10,661 nt of DNA from Acidobacteriota bacterium (lineage in GTDB: Bacteria > Acidobacteriota > Terriglobia > Terriglobales > Acidobacteriaceae). Of this stretch, positions 1 through 7,123 are shown piece after piece (the stretch's first letter is position 1; each line of letters begins with the position of its first letter). The stretch lies in assembly GCA_021781255.1 (NCBI GenBank), contig JAJXXG010001135.1:1-10661 (forward strand), written 5' to 3'. A program made the position numbers and the translations under genes. Below the pieces are notes generated by a model. It was not told the origin of the DNA. It did not search any database and saw nothing but the letters and a program-made list of their open reading frames with translations.

Positions 1-788
1 CTTCGCCTGCCATCCTTGCCGCCTTCGCAACCGTGCCCCGCGAACGTTTCGTCGGCCCCGGTCCGTGGATCATTCAAAGCAGTGGAACGTCCTGGTTCAC
101 TGAAGATGCCGATCCAACCCACGTCTATAGCGATGCGCTCATCGTGCTCGACGAGGCTAAGCGCCTGAACAACGGCCAGCCCAGCCTCTGGGCCTATTAT
201 CTGAGCCTGCTCGACGTGCACCCGGGCGGCCGCATTCTTCACCTCGGCTGCGGCACAGGCTATTACACCGCCATCCTGGCCGAGCTCGCCGGCCCGCAAG
301 CGAAAATCATCGCCGTTGAAATCGACGAAGGTCTCGCCGCCCGAGCCGTAGATGCTCTCGCCCCCTGGCCGCAGGTCACCGTGGTTCACGCCGACGGCGC
401 GCGCGGCCCCTTCTCGCCCTCCGACGTCATCGTCGTCAGTGCCGGCGCCACCCATCCTTTACCTGCCTGGCTCGCCGCGCTCAAGCCCGAAGGCAAGCTC
501 CTTTTCCCGCTCACCTCCACGCGCGGCCCCGGAACCATGGCGTTCATCACGCGCAAGAACGCCGATCGCTTCGCGGCCGCACTCAACGGGTCTGTTTTTT
601 TCGTCGATTTTGCCGGAGCGCGCGACTCCACCGTCAGCAACGAACTCGCCGCGGCGCTCAAGCGCGATCAAGGCGCCTCTGTGCGCTCCCTGCGCTGCGA
701 TGCCCATGAGAAAGACGAATCTTGCTGGCTGCACGGCGACGACTGGTGCTTCTCGAAGAGCGAACCGGCTGCGGCCAAGGTCGCCTGA
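1..788 (+). CDS. PCMT-like SAM-dependent methyltransferase, 5' end cut by window edge
   Basis: The reading frame is open from the window edge (first full codon at position 3), so the true start lies outside; the GTG at 33 is internal. The 261 visible residues begin ILAAFATVPRERFVGPG, which matches the N-terminal region of protein-L-isoaspartate O-methyltransferases. A SAM-binding motif I follows (GGRILHLGCGTGYYTAIL), then an acidic motif after the second strand (AVEID) and VVHADGA. The usual PCMT segment before motif I, a Gly-x-x-x-Ser-x-Pro signature, is replaced by YSDALIVLDEAKRLNNGQPS. This places the protein in a divergent PCMT-like branch that may not repair isoaspartate. The C-terminal roughly 60 residues are unassigned. 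It converges on uvrA with a 35-bp gap. Methyltransferase fold: high confidence. Substrate: unknown. Confidence 0.85.
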   Translation, partial: SPAILAAFATVPRERFVGPGPWIIQSSGTSWFTEDADPTHVYSDALIVLDEAKRLNNGQPSLWAYYLSLLDVHPGGRILHLGCGTGYYTAILAELAGPQAKIIAVEIDEGLAARAVDALAPWPQVTVVHADGARGPFSPSDVIVVSAGATHPLPAWLAALKPEGKLLFPLTSTRGPGTMAFITRKNADRFAAALNGSVFFVDFAGARDSTVSNELAAALKRDQGASVRSLRCDAHEKDESCWLHGDDWCFSKSEPAAAKVA

Positions 789-823
789 TAATTGCAAACA
801 CCGCCGTTCGCCAACCGATTCAA

Positions 824-3800
824 TCACAGCACCCGCGCCAGCCACTTGCCGGTGTGGGAATGCAGGTTGCTCGCGATCTCCTCGGGAGTGCCGGCCGCCA
901 CAATGCGCCCGCCCGCTTCGCCGCCCTCCGGCCCCAGATCGATCACCCAGTCGGCGCTCTTGATCACATCCAGATTGTGCTCGATCACAATCAGCGAGCC
1001 GCCGCCGTCGATCAACTTCTTGAAAGCCGTCAGCAGCTTCGATACATCGTCAAAGTGCAGGCCAGTCGTAGGCTCGTCCAGAATATACAGTACGCGGCTG
1101 GCCTGCGAGGGCTTCGCCGCCGCGTTCGCCGCGCGCACCTGCGCCAGATGCGCGGCCAGCTTCACGCGCTGTGCCTCGCCGCCTGAGAGCGTCGTGGCCG
1201 ACTGCCCCAGCCGCACATAACCCAGCCCGATCTCATCCAGCACCGCCAGCTTTTCCACGAGCTTGCTTTGCCCGGCAAAAAAGCGCAACGCCTCCTTCAC
1301 CGTCATCTGCAGCACGTCGTGAATGTTTTTGCCCTTGTACTGCACATCGAGAATCTTTGCCTGGTAGCGCGTGCCATTGCAGTCCTCGCAGGGCAGTTCC
1401 ACATCGGCCAGAAACTGCATCTCCACCGTCACCGTGCCATCACCCTCGCAGGTGTTGCAGCGCCCGCCGGGCACGTTGAACGAGAAGTGTCCCGGCGTGA
1501 GCGAGAGCCGCTTGGCCTCGGGCTGCGCGGCAAACAGCTCGCGCACCAGATCGAATCCCTTGATATACGTAATCGGATTCGAACGCGGCGTGCGCCCGAT
1601 GGGCGTCTGATCCACCAACACTACATCGTTCAGCCGCTCCACGCCGCTCAGGGAACTGAAAACCCCAGAGGGATCGCCGCCATCGCTCTGCCCCAGCGCC
1701 CGCGCCACCGCGCGATACAGCACCTGATGCACCAGCGTGGATTTGCCCGAGCCCGAAACTCCCGTCACCGCAACCAGCATCCCCAGCGGAATCTCTACGT
1801 CCAGTCCGTGCAGGTTGTTGGCTCGCGCCCCGCGCAGCACGAGCTTTTCCCGGCCCGGCGCCCGCCGCCGCGTGGGCACCGGAATCGAAATCTTTCCGCT
1901 CAAGTAACGCCCTGTAAGCGAAGCCGGATTCGCCTCGATCTCGGCCAGGACTCCCTCGGCAAGCAACTTGCCGCCGAACTCGCCGGCGCCCGGCCCCAGA
2001 TCGAGCAAGTGATCGGCTGCGCGCAGAATGTCGGCGTCGTGCTCCACCACCAGAATGGTGTTTCCCAGGTCGCGCAGCTCTTTCAAAATGCGAATCAGCC
2101 GCTCCGTGTCGCGCGTGTGCAATCCGATCGACGGCTCATCGAGCACGTACAGCGCGCCCACCAGTTGCGATCCCAGCGAAGTTGCCAGTTGAATCCGCTG
2201 CGCCTCGCCGCCGCTCAGCGTCGAGGCCAGCCGGTCCAGCGTCAAATATTCCAGTCCCACGGCGGCAAGAAAGCTCAGCCGCTGCCGCACCTCATGCAGA
2301 ATCGGCCCTGCAATCTCCTCCTGCATCGGCGTCAGCCGCAGCCCTTCGAAAAACTCCTTCGCCTGCGCAATCGTCAGCGCCGCCGCCTGGCAAATGTTTT
2401 TTTCGCTGCTCCCTTCATTCCCCATGCGCACTGAGCGCGCCTCAGGCCTCAGCCGCTGCCCTCGGCAATCCGGGCACTCCGCGTAGCCCCGATACTTGCT
2501 CAACATCACGCGCACATGCAGCTTGTATTTCTTGCGCTCCATCTGTGCAAAGAAGCCCATCACGCCAGCGAACCCATCCCTGCCATGCAGCACCGTCTCG
2601 CGCGCCTGCTCGGCCATCTCGTTCCAAGGCACGTCCAGCGGCACTCCAAGCTCCGCCGCGCGCCTGCGCAGGTCGCCAAACCAGGGCCGGTACTTGGGCC
2701 GGTTCCAGGGATCAATGGCGCCATCATTTAGGCTCAGGCTCTTGTCGGGAATCACCAGGTTCAGGTCGTAGTCAACCGTGTTGCCGAATCCCTGGCAGCG
2801 CGGGCACGCCCCAAAGGGATTGTTGAAGCTGAACAGCCGCGGATCCGGCTCGCGGCCCGGCCGGTGACAGCTCGTGCACTCATACGCGCCGCTGAAGCGC
2901 AGCCGCCGCCGCCCGGCCATCTCCTCGCGCTGCTTCGGGGTCCCCACGGACAACCGGGGCCCCCAGCAAGCGTTTTCTGCTTGCTGGGGTGGGGAAAGGT
3001 CTTCGTCCGTGGGGTGATGAGCTTCCTCGAAAAATGCTTCGCCGCCCTCGCGGTAGGCAATCTCCACGGCGTCCACAATTCGCGAACGCGCATCGGCGCT
3101 CACCACAATCCTGTCCAGGAGAACAAAAATCGGCGCAGAGAAATCCAGATCAAGCAGCGATTCCGGCGTCGAGAACTCGAAGATCTTTCCCTGCTGCCAC
3201 AGCCGGTTGAAACCGCCCGCGCGCAACTCGGCAAGCCGCGCCTTCAGCGTCTCCGTGTGAGGTGAATCGCCGCCTTTCGCCGCCGTTTTGGCTTTGGCCG
3301 CCGGCTTCGCTGCCCGTCCAGCGCTCATCGCAGTCTTCGCTTCGTGTTCCGCAGCAGGCGTTGCGGTCGTCACCGGAAACATCACGTTCAGCCGTGTTCC
3401 CTCACCCAGCGCCAGCACCACCTCAACTGCTTCGTCCACCGAATCGCGCTTCACCAGCCCGTCGCAGTGAACGCAGTGCACCGTTCCGCAGCGCGCATAC
3501 AGCAGGCGCATGTAATCGTAGATCTCCGTGGCCGTGGCCACCGTCGAGCGCGGATTGCGCGTGGTGTTCTTCTGCTTGATGGCGATTGCCGGCGCCAGCC
3601 CGTCGATCTCGTCCGCATCCGGCTTCTCAATGCGCTCAAGAAATTGCCGCGCGTAGGCCGAGAGCGACTCCACATAGCGCCGCTGCCCTTCGGCATAAAT
3701 GGTGTCGAAGGCCAGTGAACTCTTGCCCGAGCCCGACACGCCGCTGATCACCGTCAGCTTGCCATGAGGAATCTCGCAGGAGAGATTTTTCAGGTTGTGT

Positions 3801-3835
3801 GTCCGCGCACCGCGGATAACGATGGCATCGTTCAA
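824..3835 (-). CDS. uvrA: Excinuclease ABC subunit A (UvrA)
   Basis: UvrA is the DNA-damage sensor ATPase of nucleotide excision repair; it acts as a dimer in the cytoplasm and loads UvrB. Both ABC modules are complete. Walker A motifs GVSGSGKSS and GVSGSGKST lie at residues 32-40 and 692-700, LSGGEAQR signatures at 540-547 and 883-890, and Walker B sequences YVLDEPSIGLH and YILDEPTTGLH follow. Zinc cysteines are at 320/323/344/347 and 793/796/816/819, with a further CPDC at 454-457. At 1003 residues it is longer than the usual about 940. The excess is an Ala/Lys-rich stretch (about 160-190) and a segment at 275-298 encoded by a palindromic repeat. The start is taken as TTG because no ATG or GTG lies between it and the upstream in-frame TGA, and the family start (AIVIRGARTHNLKN) follows at once. 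The TTG overlaps the stop of a possible leader ORF. Confidence 0.98.
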   Translation of the reverse strand: MNDAIVIRGARTHNLKNLSCEIPHGKLTVISGVSGSGKSSLAFDTIYAEGQRRYVESLSAYARQFLERIEKPDADEIDGLAPAIAIKQKNTTRNPRSTVATATEIYDYMRLLYARCGTVHCVHCDGLVKRDSVDEAVEVVLALGEGTRLNVMFPVTTATPAAEHEAKTAMSAGRAAKPAAKAKTAAKGGDSPHTETLKARLAELRAGGFNRLWQQGKIFEFSTPESLLDLDFSAPIFVLLDRIVVSADARSRIVDAVEIAYREGGEAFFEEAHHPTDEDLSPPQQAENACWGPRLSVGTPKQREEMAGRRRLRFSGAYECTSCHRPGREPDPRLFSFNNPFGACPRCQGFGNTVDYDLNLVIPDKSLSLNDGAIDPWNRPKYRPWFGDLRRRAAELGVPLDVPWNEMAEQARETVLHGRDGFAGVMGFFAQMERKKYKLHVRVMLSKYRGYAECPDCRGQRLRPEARSVRMGNEGSSEKNICQAAALTIAQAKEFFEGLRLTPMQEEIAGPILHEVRQRLSFLAAVGLEYLTLDRLASTLSGGEAQRIQLATSLGSQLVGALYVLDEPSIGLHTRDTERLIRILKELRDLGNTILVVEHDADILRAADHLLDLGPGAGEFGGKLLAEGVLAEIEANPASLTGRYLSGKISIPVPTRRRAPGREKLVLRGARANNLHGLDVEIPLGMLVAVTGVSGSGKSTLVHQVLYRAVARALGQSDGGDPSGVFSSLSGVERLNDVVLVDQTPIGRTPRSNPITYIKGFDLVRELFAAQPEAKRLSLTPGHFSFNVPGGRCNTCEGDGTVTVEMQFLADVELPCEDCNGTRYQAKILDVQYKGKNIHDVLQMTVKEALRFFAGQSKLVEKLAVLDEIGLGYVRLGQSATTLSGGEAQRVKLAAHLAQVRAANAAAKPSQASRVLYILDEPTTGLHFDDVSKLLTAFKKLIDGGGSLIVIEHNLDVIKSADWVIDLGPEGGEAGGRIVAAGTPEEIASNLHSHTGKWLARVL
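2942..3014. repeat. Nested palindromic element inside uvrA
   Basis: Two perfect inverted repeats are nested here. The outer arms are CCCCACGGAC (2942-2951) and its complement GTCCGTGGGG (3005-3014). The inner arms are CCCCAGCAAGC (2961-2971) and GCTTGCTGGGG (2979-2989) around a 7-nt loop. The element is read in frame by uvrA and encodes residues 275-298 (P-T-D-E-D-L ... L-S-V-G), just before the zinc module that starts at Cys320. Low-complexity C/G runs and exact nested dyads are not expected of ordinary coding sequence. The layout resembles palindromic elements that insert into genes, such as those known in Rickettsia. That this belongs to a dispersed family in this genome is inference. Confidence 0.8.
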
Positions 3836-3909
3836 AGCGAAGACACCGGCGTAAACTTGTCCGGCCGCGCCACAGTCTCCTCAGCGAGGCTCAAGACGCA
3901 ACCGGCCAT
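3832..3909 (-). CDS. Possible 25-codon leader ORF of uvrA
   Basis: An ATG at 3909-3907 opens a 25-codon frame (MAGCVLSLAEETVARPDKFTPVSSL) that ends in TGA at 3834-3832. The last bases form TTGA, so the stop overlaps the TTG start of uvrA in the way an ATGA junction couples two genes. The ATG lies 5 nt downstream of a perfect TATAAT, about where transcription should start, so the mRNA could be leaderless at this ORF. uvrA itself has no visible Shine-Dalgarno sequence, so coupled re-initiation is a reasonable way for it to be translated. The peptide has no recognisable domain. The frame is short and could be chance; the case rests on the position of both ends. Confidence 0.35.
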   Translation of the reverse strand: MAGCVLSLAEETVARPDKFTPVSSL

Positions 3910-3914
3910 TCTCT

Positions 3915-3920
3915 ATTATA
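3915..3920 (-). promoter_or_regulatory. uvrA -10 element (TATAAT)
   Basis: Read on the minus strand, this is a perfect TATAAT followed by AGAGA and the leader ATG. No good -35 box is found 16-18 bp upstream (the best-spaced hexamer is GGAAAG), so an activator may be needed or the consensus may differ. A small dyad, ATTGG-2-CCAAT, at 3945-3956 lies at about -36 to -47. Transcription would start near 3909, about 75 nt before the uvrA TTG. I recognise no LexA-type box. Confidence 0.55.
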
Positions 3921-4060
3921 GGGTGAGTTGCATACGTCTTTCCCATTGGGGCCAATTCCTGCCACAGAGTTGCCGCCACGCGCATGGCGTGTAAATAGAG
4001 CCGTTATCCAACGTCAAATCGCGCAGATCTGGGGGAGGTAAAACATCCAACCTGGAAAAT

Positions 4061-4258
4061 TCAGGCAGCCAATCCAGCCATCTGCACAAATCCGTGTTGT
4101 GCTTCTTCATCCGCTTCGCGATTCAGAATGCCAGCCAGGCTCAGCAGCGCCTCGGATGCGCACGCTGGACAATGTTCCGCGCAGTTACCGATGCAGTTGC
4201 AATCCTGGCAAAGATACGCCCGCTTCAAAGGTATGTGTTGCATCGAAAGGAATGTCAT
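4061..4258 (-). CDS. Small Cys-rich (zinc-knuckle type) protein
   Basis: This 65-residue protein carries paired CxxC motifs at Cys17/Cys20 (CQDC) and Cys30/Cys33 (CPAC), with extra cysteines at 22 and 26. A hydrophobic helix-like stretch, SEALLSLAGILNRE, follows. This is the pattern of a compact zinc ribbon or knuckle. The start at 4258 is supported by GAGGTG, a full match to the anti-SD core, about 5 nt upstream of the ATG; the second ATG at 4243 has no such signal. It lies 225 bp upstream of uvrA on the same strand, but a separate -10 sits between them, so an operon is not required. The function is unknown; protein or nucleic-acid binding is a guess from the fold. The SD and the cysteine spacing make a real gene likely. 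Confidence 0.7.
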   Translation of the reverse strand: MTFLSMQHIPLKRAYLCQDCNCIGNCAEHCPACASEALLSLAGILNREADEEAQHGFVQMAGLAA

Positions 4259-4506
4259 TGAGCCACCTCATTCTTTGAGGGCATCCGTTCACCCCGATTG
4301 ATCATCCCGCCGCCTGGCAGAATTCCTCATCTGCCCCATTCATCCCCTCGGCGGGGTAAAACATGCTCTTGCACTCTTCATGGATGCGGCGATCCCCGGC
4401 AACGTTTCTTTTTTCTTCCTGGAACGTAACTCATTTAGTTTCTTTACGATTTAGGAAGTATTTCAAGTCGCGCTTCGGTTCATTACACTGTGAATTGAGG
4501 TTTTTT

Positions 4507-5829
4507 GTGTCTCGTTCCCTGTTGTTCGCCCTCGTCCTGGCTCTCGTATCAGCATCGGTCGTCATACCAGCACAATCTTCCTCGTCCGGCTCGGGCGCGT
4601 CGGCGCCGCCCGCCAGCCGACCCGCTGCGACGCTCCAGCCCGTTCCCGATGAGGTCGCCGCCGCCGAGGCAGCCATCGCCAGCTCCGACTGGAAGACCGC
4701 TGAAGCCAGGCTGGATGCTTGGCTCGCTGGCCACCCCAACGATGCCCGAGCCCTCTTTGACGCCGGCTACGTGGCCGATGCACAAAACCGCCTCGACGAT
4801 GCGGCCGCTCTCTATCGCCGCGCTATTAGCGCCAATCCCAGATCGTTTGAGGCGCACCTCTCGCTCGGCTTGCTCCTTGCCCGTCAAAATAAGCCAGACG
4901 AAGCACGCCCCGAGATCGTCACCGCCACAACTCTCGATCCCGGCTTGGCAGGCCCCGGGCTCAAGGCCCGCGCTTGGCGCGCCCTGGCGCGTATTGACAG
5001 CGTCTCCCAGCCTGCCGAAGCCTCTAATGATCTGCTGGAGGCCCTCAAGCTCTCGCCGGAAACGCCCGCCGACACGTTGCTCGCCGCCGAACTGGCAGAG
5101 AAATCCGGCCAGAACGACGAAGCAGAAGCTGCTTACCGCCGCCTTCTTGCTAGCGACCCTCAATCTGCGCCTGCCAGCGAGGGCCTGGCCCACCTGCTCA
5201 TTCAGCGCAAACAATACGCCGACGCCGAAACCCTGCTCCGCGCCGCACTCGTCAAAAATCCCGGCGACCCCGCGCTCACCGCGCAACTCGCCACCGTGCT
5301 CGCCGATCAGGACAATGCCGAGGCCCTCCCGCTCCTCGAAAAGCTCCACGACGCTCATCCCTGCGACCCAGCCATCGCGCGTATGCTGGCTGCGGTAATG
5401 GCCGATGCCGGCGACTACACCGGCTCCGACAAACTCTACATGGGCCTCATTGCGGCCAATCCCGGCAATGCCGATCTGTTGGTCGCGCATGGCCAGAACC
5501 TTGTGCATCAGCAGCAACTTGCCGCGGCTTATGCGGTCTTCGATAAGGCCACGAAGATCGATCCCGCCAACGCAGACGGCTGGAGCGGCCTGGCCTTTGC
5601 CGCCTCGCGCACCGGCCACCCCGACGTGACCGTGCACGCGCTGACCATGCGCTCGCGGTACGCGCCTGAAAACGCCTCCACTCTCTTCCTCTGGGCCACT
5701 GCCTACGATTCACTCCATCAAAAAGAGCAGGCTGCAGCCTATTACCACCGTTTTCTCGAAGCTGCAGCCGGCAAATTTCCCAACCAGGAGTGGCAGGCCC
5801 GCCAGCGCCTGCAAATCCTCGAAAAATAG
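4507..5829 (+). CDS. Secreted tetratricopeptide-repeat protein
   Basis: From the chosen GTG the protein has 440 residues. Residues 1-22 form a signal peptide (basic start, then LLFALVLALVSASVV, then an A-Q cleavage region), followed by a Ser/Ala/Pro-rich linker to about 45. TPR-type helical pairs then run almost to the end. The clearest are at about 78-111 (ALFDAGYVADAQNRLDDAAA), 112-145, 190-218, 222-252, 322-353 and 391-420, with typical A/G-8, Y/F-11, A-20 and P-32 positions. The GTG at 4507 is preceded by GAGG at 4497-4500 with 6-nt spacing. The ATG at 4363 would add 48 residues that bury the signal peptide. The protein probably works as a periplasmic or envelope scaffold; partners are unknown. 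It is the first gene of a + strand run of envelope-targeted genes. Confidence 0.88.
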   Translation: MSRSLLFALVLALVSASVVIPAQSSSSGSGASAPPASRPAATLQPVPDEVAAAEAAIASSDWKTAEARLDAWLAGHPNDARALFDAGYVADAQNRLDDAAALYRRAISANPRSFEAHLSLGLLLARQNKPDEARPEIVTATTLDPGLAGPGLKARAWRALARIDSVSQPAEASNDLLEALKLSPETPADTLLAAELAEKSGQNDEAEAAYRRLLASDPQSAPASEGLAHLLIQRKQYADAETLLRAALVKNPGDPALTAQLATVLADQDNAEALPLLEKLHDAHPCDPAIARMLAAVMADAGDYTGSDKLYMGLIAANPGNADLLVAHGQNLVHQQQLAAAYAVFDKATKIDPANADGWSGLAFAASRTGHPDVTVHALTMRSRYAPENASTLFLWATAYDSLHQKEQAAAYYHRFLEAAAGKFPNQEWQARQRLQILEK

Positions 5830-5933
5830 GCTGTCAACCATTGCCAAATCCTGCCCGCTCCCTTCATTTCGGACAAAATTACTCCACTTTAAATTTCCCA
5901 TTACCACCGCATCAAAATCCTGCATTTTATCCC

Positions 5934-5963
5934 TTGCAGTTTGTCGCAAAATGTGGCTACTAT
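5934..5963 (+). promoter_or_regulatory. Possible promoter for the 6002 gene
   Basis: In an AT-rich gap, TTGCAG (5934-5939) and TACTAT (5958-5963) are separated by 18 bp; TACTATAGT also contains an overlapping TATAGT. The -35 matches consensus poorly, so this is a weak call. It would place the start site near 5970, about 30 nt before the ATG at 6002. Confidence 0.25.
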
Positions 5964-6001
5964 AGTCACACCTTGGGGGCAGAACCGCATCGAGGTTTCT
6001 T

Positions 6002-6460
6002 ATGCGGGCTCCAATTCCAATCGCCGTGTTTCTCCTGCTCGGTATAACAGCGTACCCGGCGCGTGCCTCGTCCCCCGGCAGTTCCCCGGCCGACCAGCAA
6101 AGCATCGATGCCCTTGAGGCCAGGGCCAGCCATGCTCAGCCCCGCGAGCAGTGCTTCCTCTATGCTCAGTTGGTGCAGCAGATGACGGAACTCAGCATTC
6201 GCCAGTACGCGGCAGGCGACGTGGTCAGGGCTACCAGCCTGCTCAGGCGGATCCAGCACATCGCGCAAACCATCCACCTCTCCGTGGCCAATAAAGACAA
6301 GCGCCTCAAGAATGCTGAGCTCCTGCTTAACCGCACCGCCTTCCGCCTCAACGAAATGCTGCAAGCCAGCAGCATTAAAGACCGGCCCCTTGTCGAGGAG
6401 ACTCTGACGCAAGTCTCACAGGCGCAAAACGCCACCATGATGCAGGTATTCCAGAAATAG
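6002..6460 (+). CDS. Small secreted helical protein of unknown function
   Basis: This 152-residue protein has an N-terminal signal peptide (MRAPIPIAVFLLLGITAYPARAS, likely cut after ARA or AS near residue 22-23). The mature part of about 130 residues is predicted from composition to be nearly all helical: Gln/Leu/Ala-rich, amphipathic, no Cys pairs and no recognised catalytic motif. The segment LLRRIQHIAQTIHL...NKDKRLKNAELLLNRTAFRLNEML looks like a helical hairpin or bundle. The start is well supported: GAGG at 5992-5995 lies 6 nt before the ATG, the same arrangement as at the TPR gene. A hairpin terminator overlaps the stop codon, so it seems to be its own unit. I do not recognise a named family. 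Confidence 0.8.
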   Translation: MRAPIPIAVFLLLGITAYPARASSPGSSPADQQSIDALEARASHAQPREQCFLYAQLVQQMTELSIRQYAAGDVVRATSLLRRIQHIAQTIHLSVANKDKRLKNAELLLNRTAFRLNEMLQASSIKDRPLVEETLTQVSQAQNATMMQVFQK

Positions 6461-6482
6461 CGGGCCGCGAGCCCGCCATTTT
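6460..6482 (+). terminator. Rho-independent-type terminator
   Basis: A perfect 6-bp all-GC stem, GCGGGC (6460-6465) and GCCCGC (6471-6476) with a 5-nt loop, is followed by CATTTT. The stem begins on the last base of the TAG stop. The T run is short, so termination may be incomplete. Confidence 0.6.
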
Positions 6483-6595
6483 GCCAGATGTCCCCCGCAC
6501 AATGAATTTTTTGACGGGATCAATTTGCCGGCCGCGCCTTGCGCCTTGTTTCGCGTAACCCTCTGTGCTTGAATAGAAACGCCGGAGGGACGCCT

Positions 6596-7123
6596 ATGCG
6601 CACTCTCGCTGCCGTTCTGCTCTGCCTCTTTCTCGCCGTGCCGCTTGGCGCTCAAAAGCAAAAACACGACCCGTTGACCGACGCGCAGACCCAGCAGATC
6701 GCCGAGACCGGCATCGATCCCGTTGCGCGCGTCGACCTTTACGTCAAATTTCTCAATGGGCGCTCCGACACCATCAAGGGGCTGATCAAACGCGCCAAAT
6801 CCCCCGCCCGCGCCCACCGCATCGATGACGAGCTCCAGGACTTCTCCGCCCTCATGGACGAGCTCGGCGACAACCTGGACGCCTTCTCCGCGCGCAAGGC
6901 CGACATTCGCAAATCTCTCAAGCCGCTCAACGAAGCCATCCAGCGATGGCAGGAAGTGCTGCACAACCTTCCCAGCGAACCGGTCTTTGAACTGTCGCTG
7001 AAGGAGGCGCTCGACAGCATCGGCGATCTGACCAGCCAGACCAGACAGCTCACCGCCGACCAGGAGGCTTACTTCAAAGCCCACCCGGACGAGAAAGGCC
7101 AGGATCGCGCCGAGCCGAAATGA
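6596..7123 (+). CDS. Small secreted coiled/helical protein of unknown function
   Basis: The 175-residue product starts with a signal peptide (MRTLAAVLLCLFLAVPLGAQ, likely cut after LGA). The mature protein is charged and helical (VDLYVKFLNGRSDTIKGLIK, LQDFSALMDELGDNLDAF, LKPLNEAIQRWQEVL) and has no cysteine and no metal or catalytic motif. The ATG at 6596 is chosen over an upstream in-frame start at 6539 because GGAGG lies at 6584-6588 with 7-nt spacing and the signal peptide begins exactly there. Its stop overlaps the start of the SprT-like protease gene as ATGA (7120-7123), so the two are almost certainly co-translated. It may be a periplasmic structural or chaperone-like protein; that is a guess from composition. 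Confidence 0.82.
   Translation: MRTLAAVLLCLFLAVPLGAQKQKHDPLTDAQTQQIAETGIDPVARVDLYVKFLNGRSDTIKGLIKRAKSPARAHRIDDELQDFSALMDELGDNLDAFSARKADIRKSLKPLNEAIQRWQEVLHNLPSEPVFELSLKEALDSIGDLTSQTRQLTADQEAYFKAHPDEKGQDRAEPK

Noticed and set aside
1268..2434. 388-residue + strand ORF opposite uvrA
   Set aside because: It is antisense to a highly conserved part of uvrA, is rich in Arg/His/Gln as expected of a GC-rich shadow frame, and has no domain.
3916..4110. 64-residue minus-strand ORF over the uvrA promoter
   Set aside because: It has no SD, no recognisable motif, overlaps the small Cys-rich gene's 3' end and crosses the TATAAT box. It is likely chance.
4363..4506. ATG at 4363 as the start of the TPR protein
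   Set aside because: It would put 48 atypical residues before a clear signal peptide. The GTG at 4507 has GAGG at 6-nt spacing and begins exactly at the signal peptide.
4549..5637. 362-residue minus-strand ORF opposite the TPR gene
   Set aside because: It is the mirror frame of a GC-rich coding gene, with Gly/Val-rich composition and no SD or domain.
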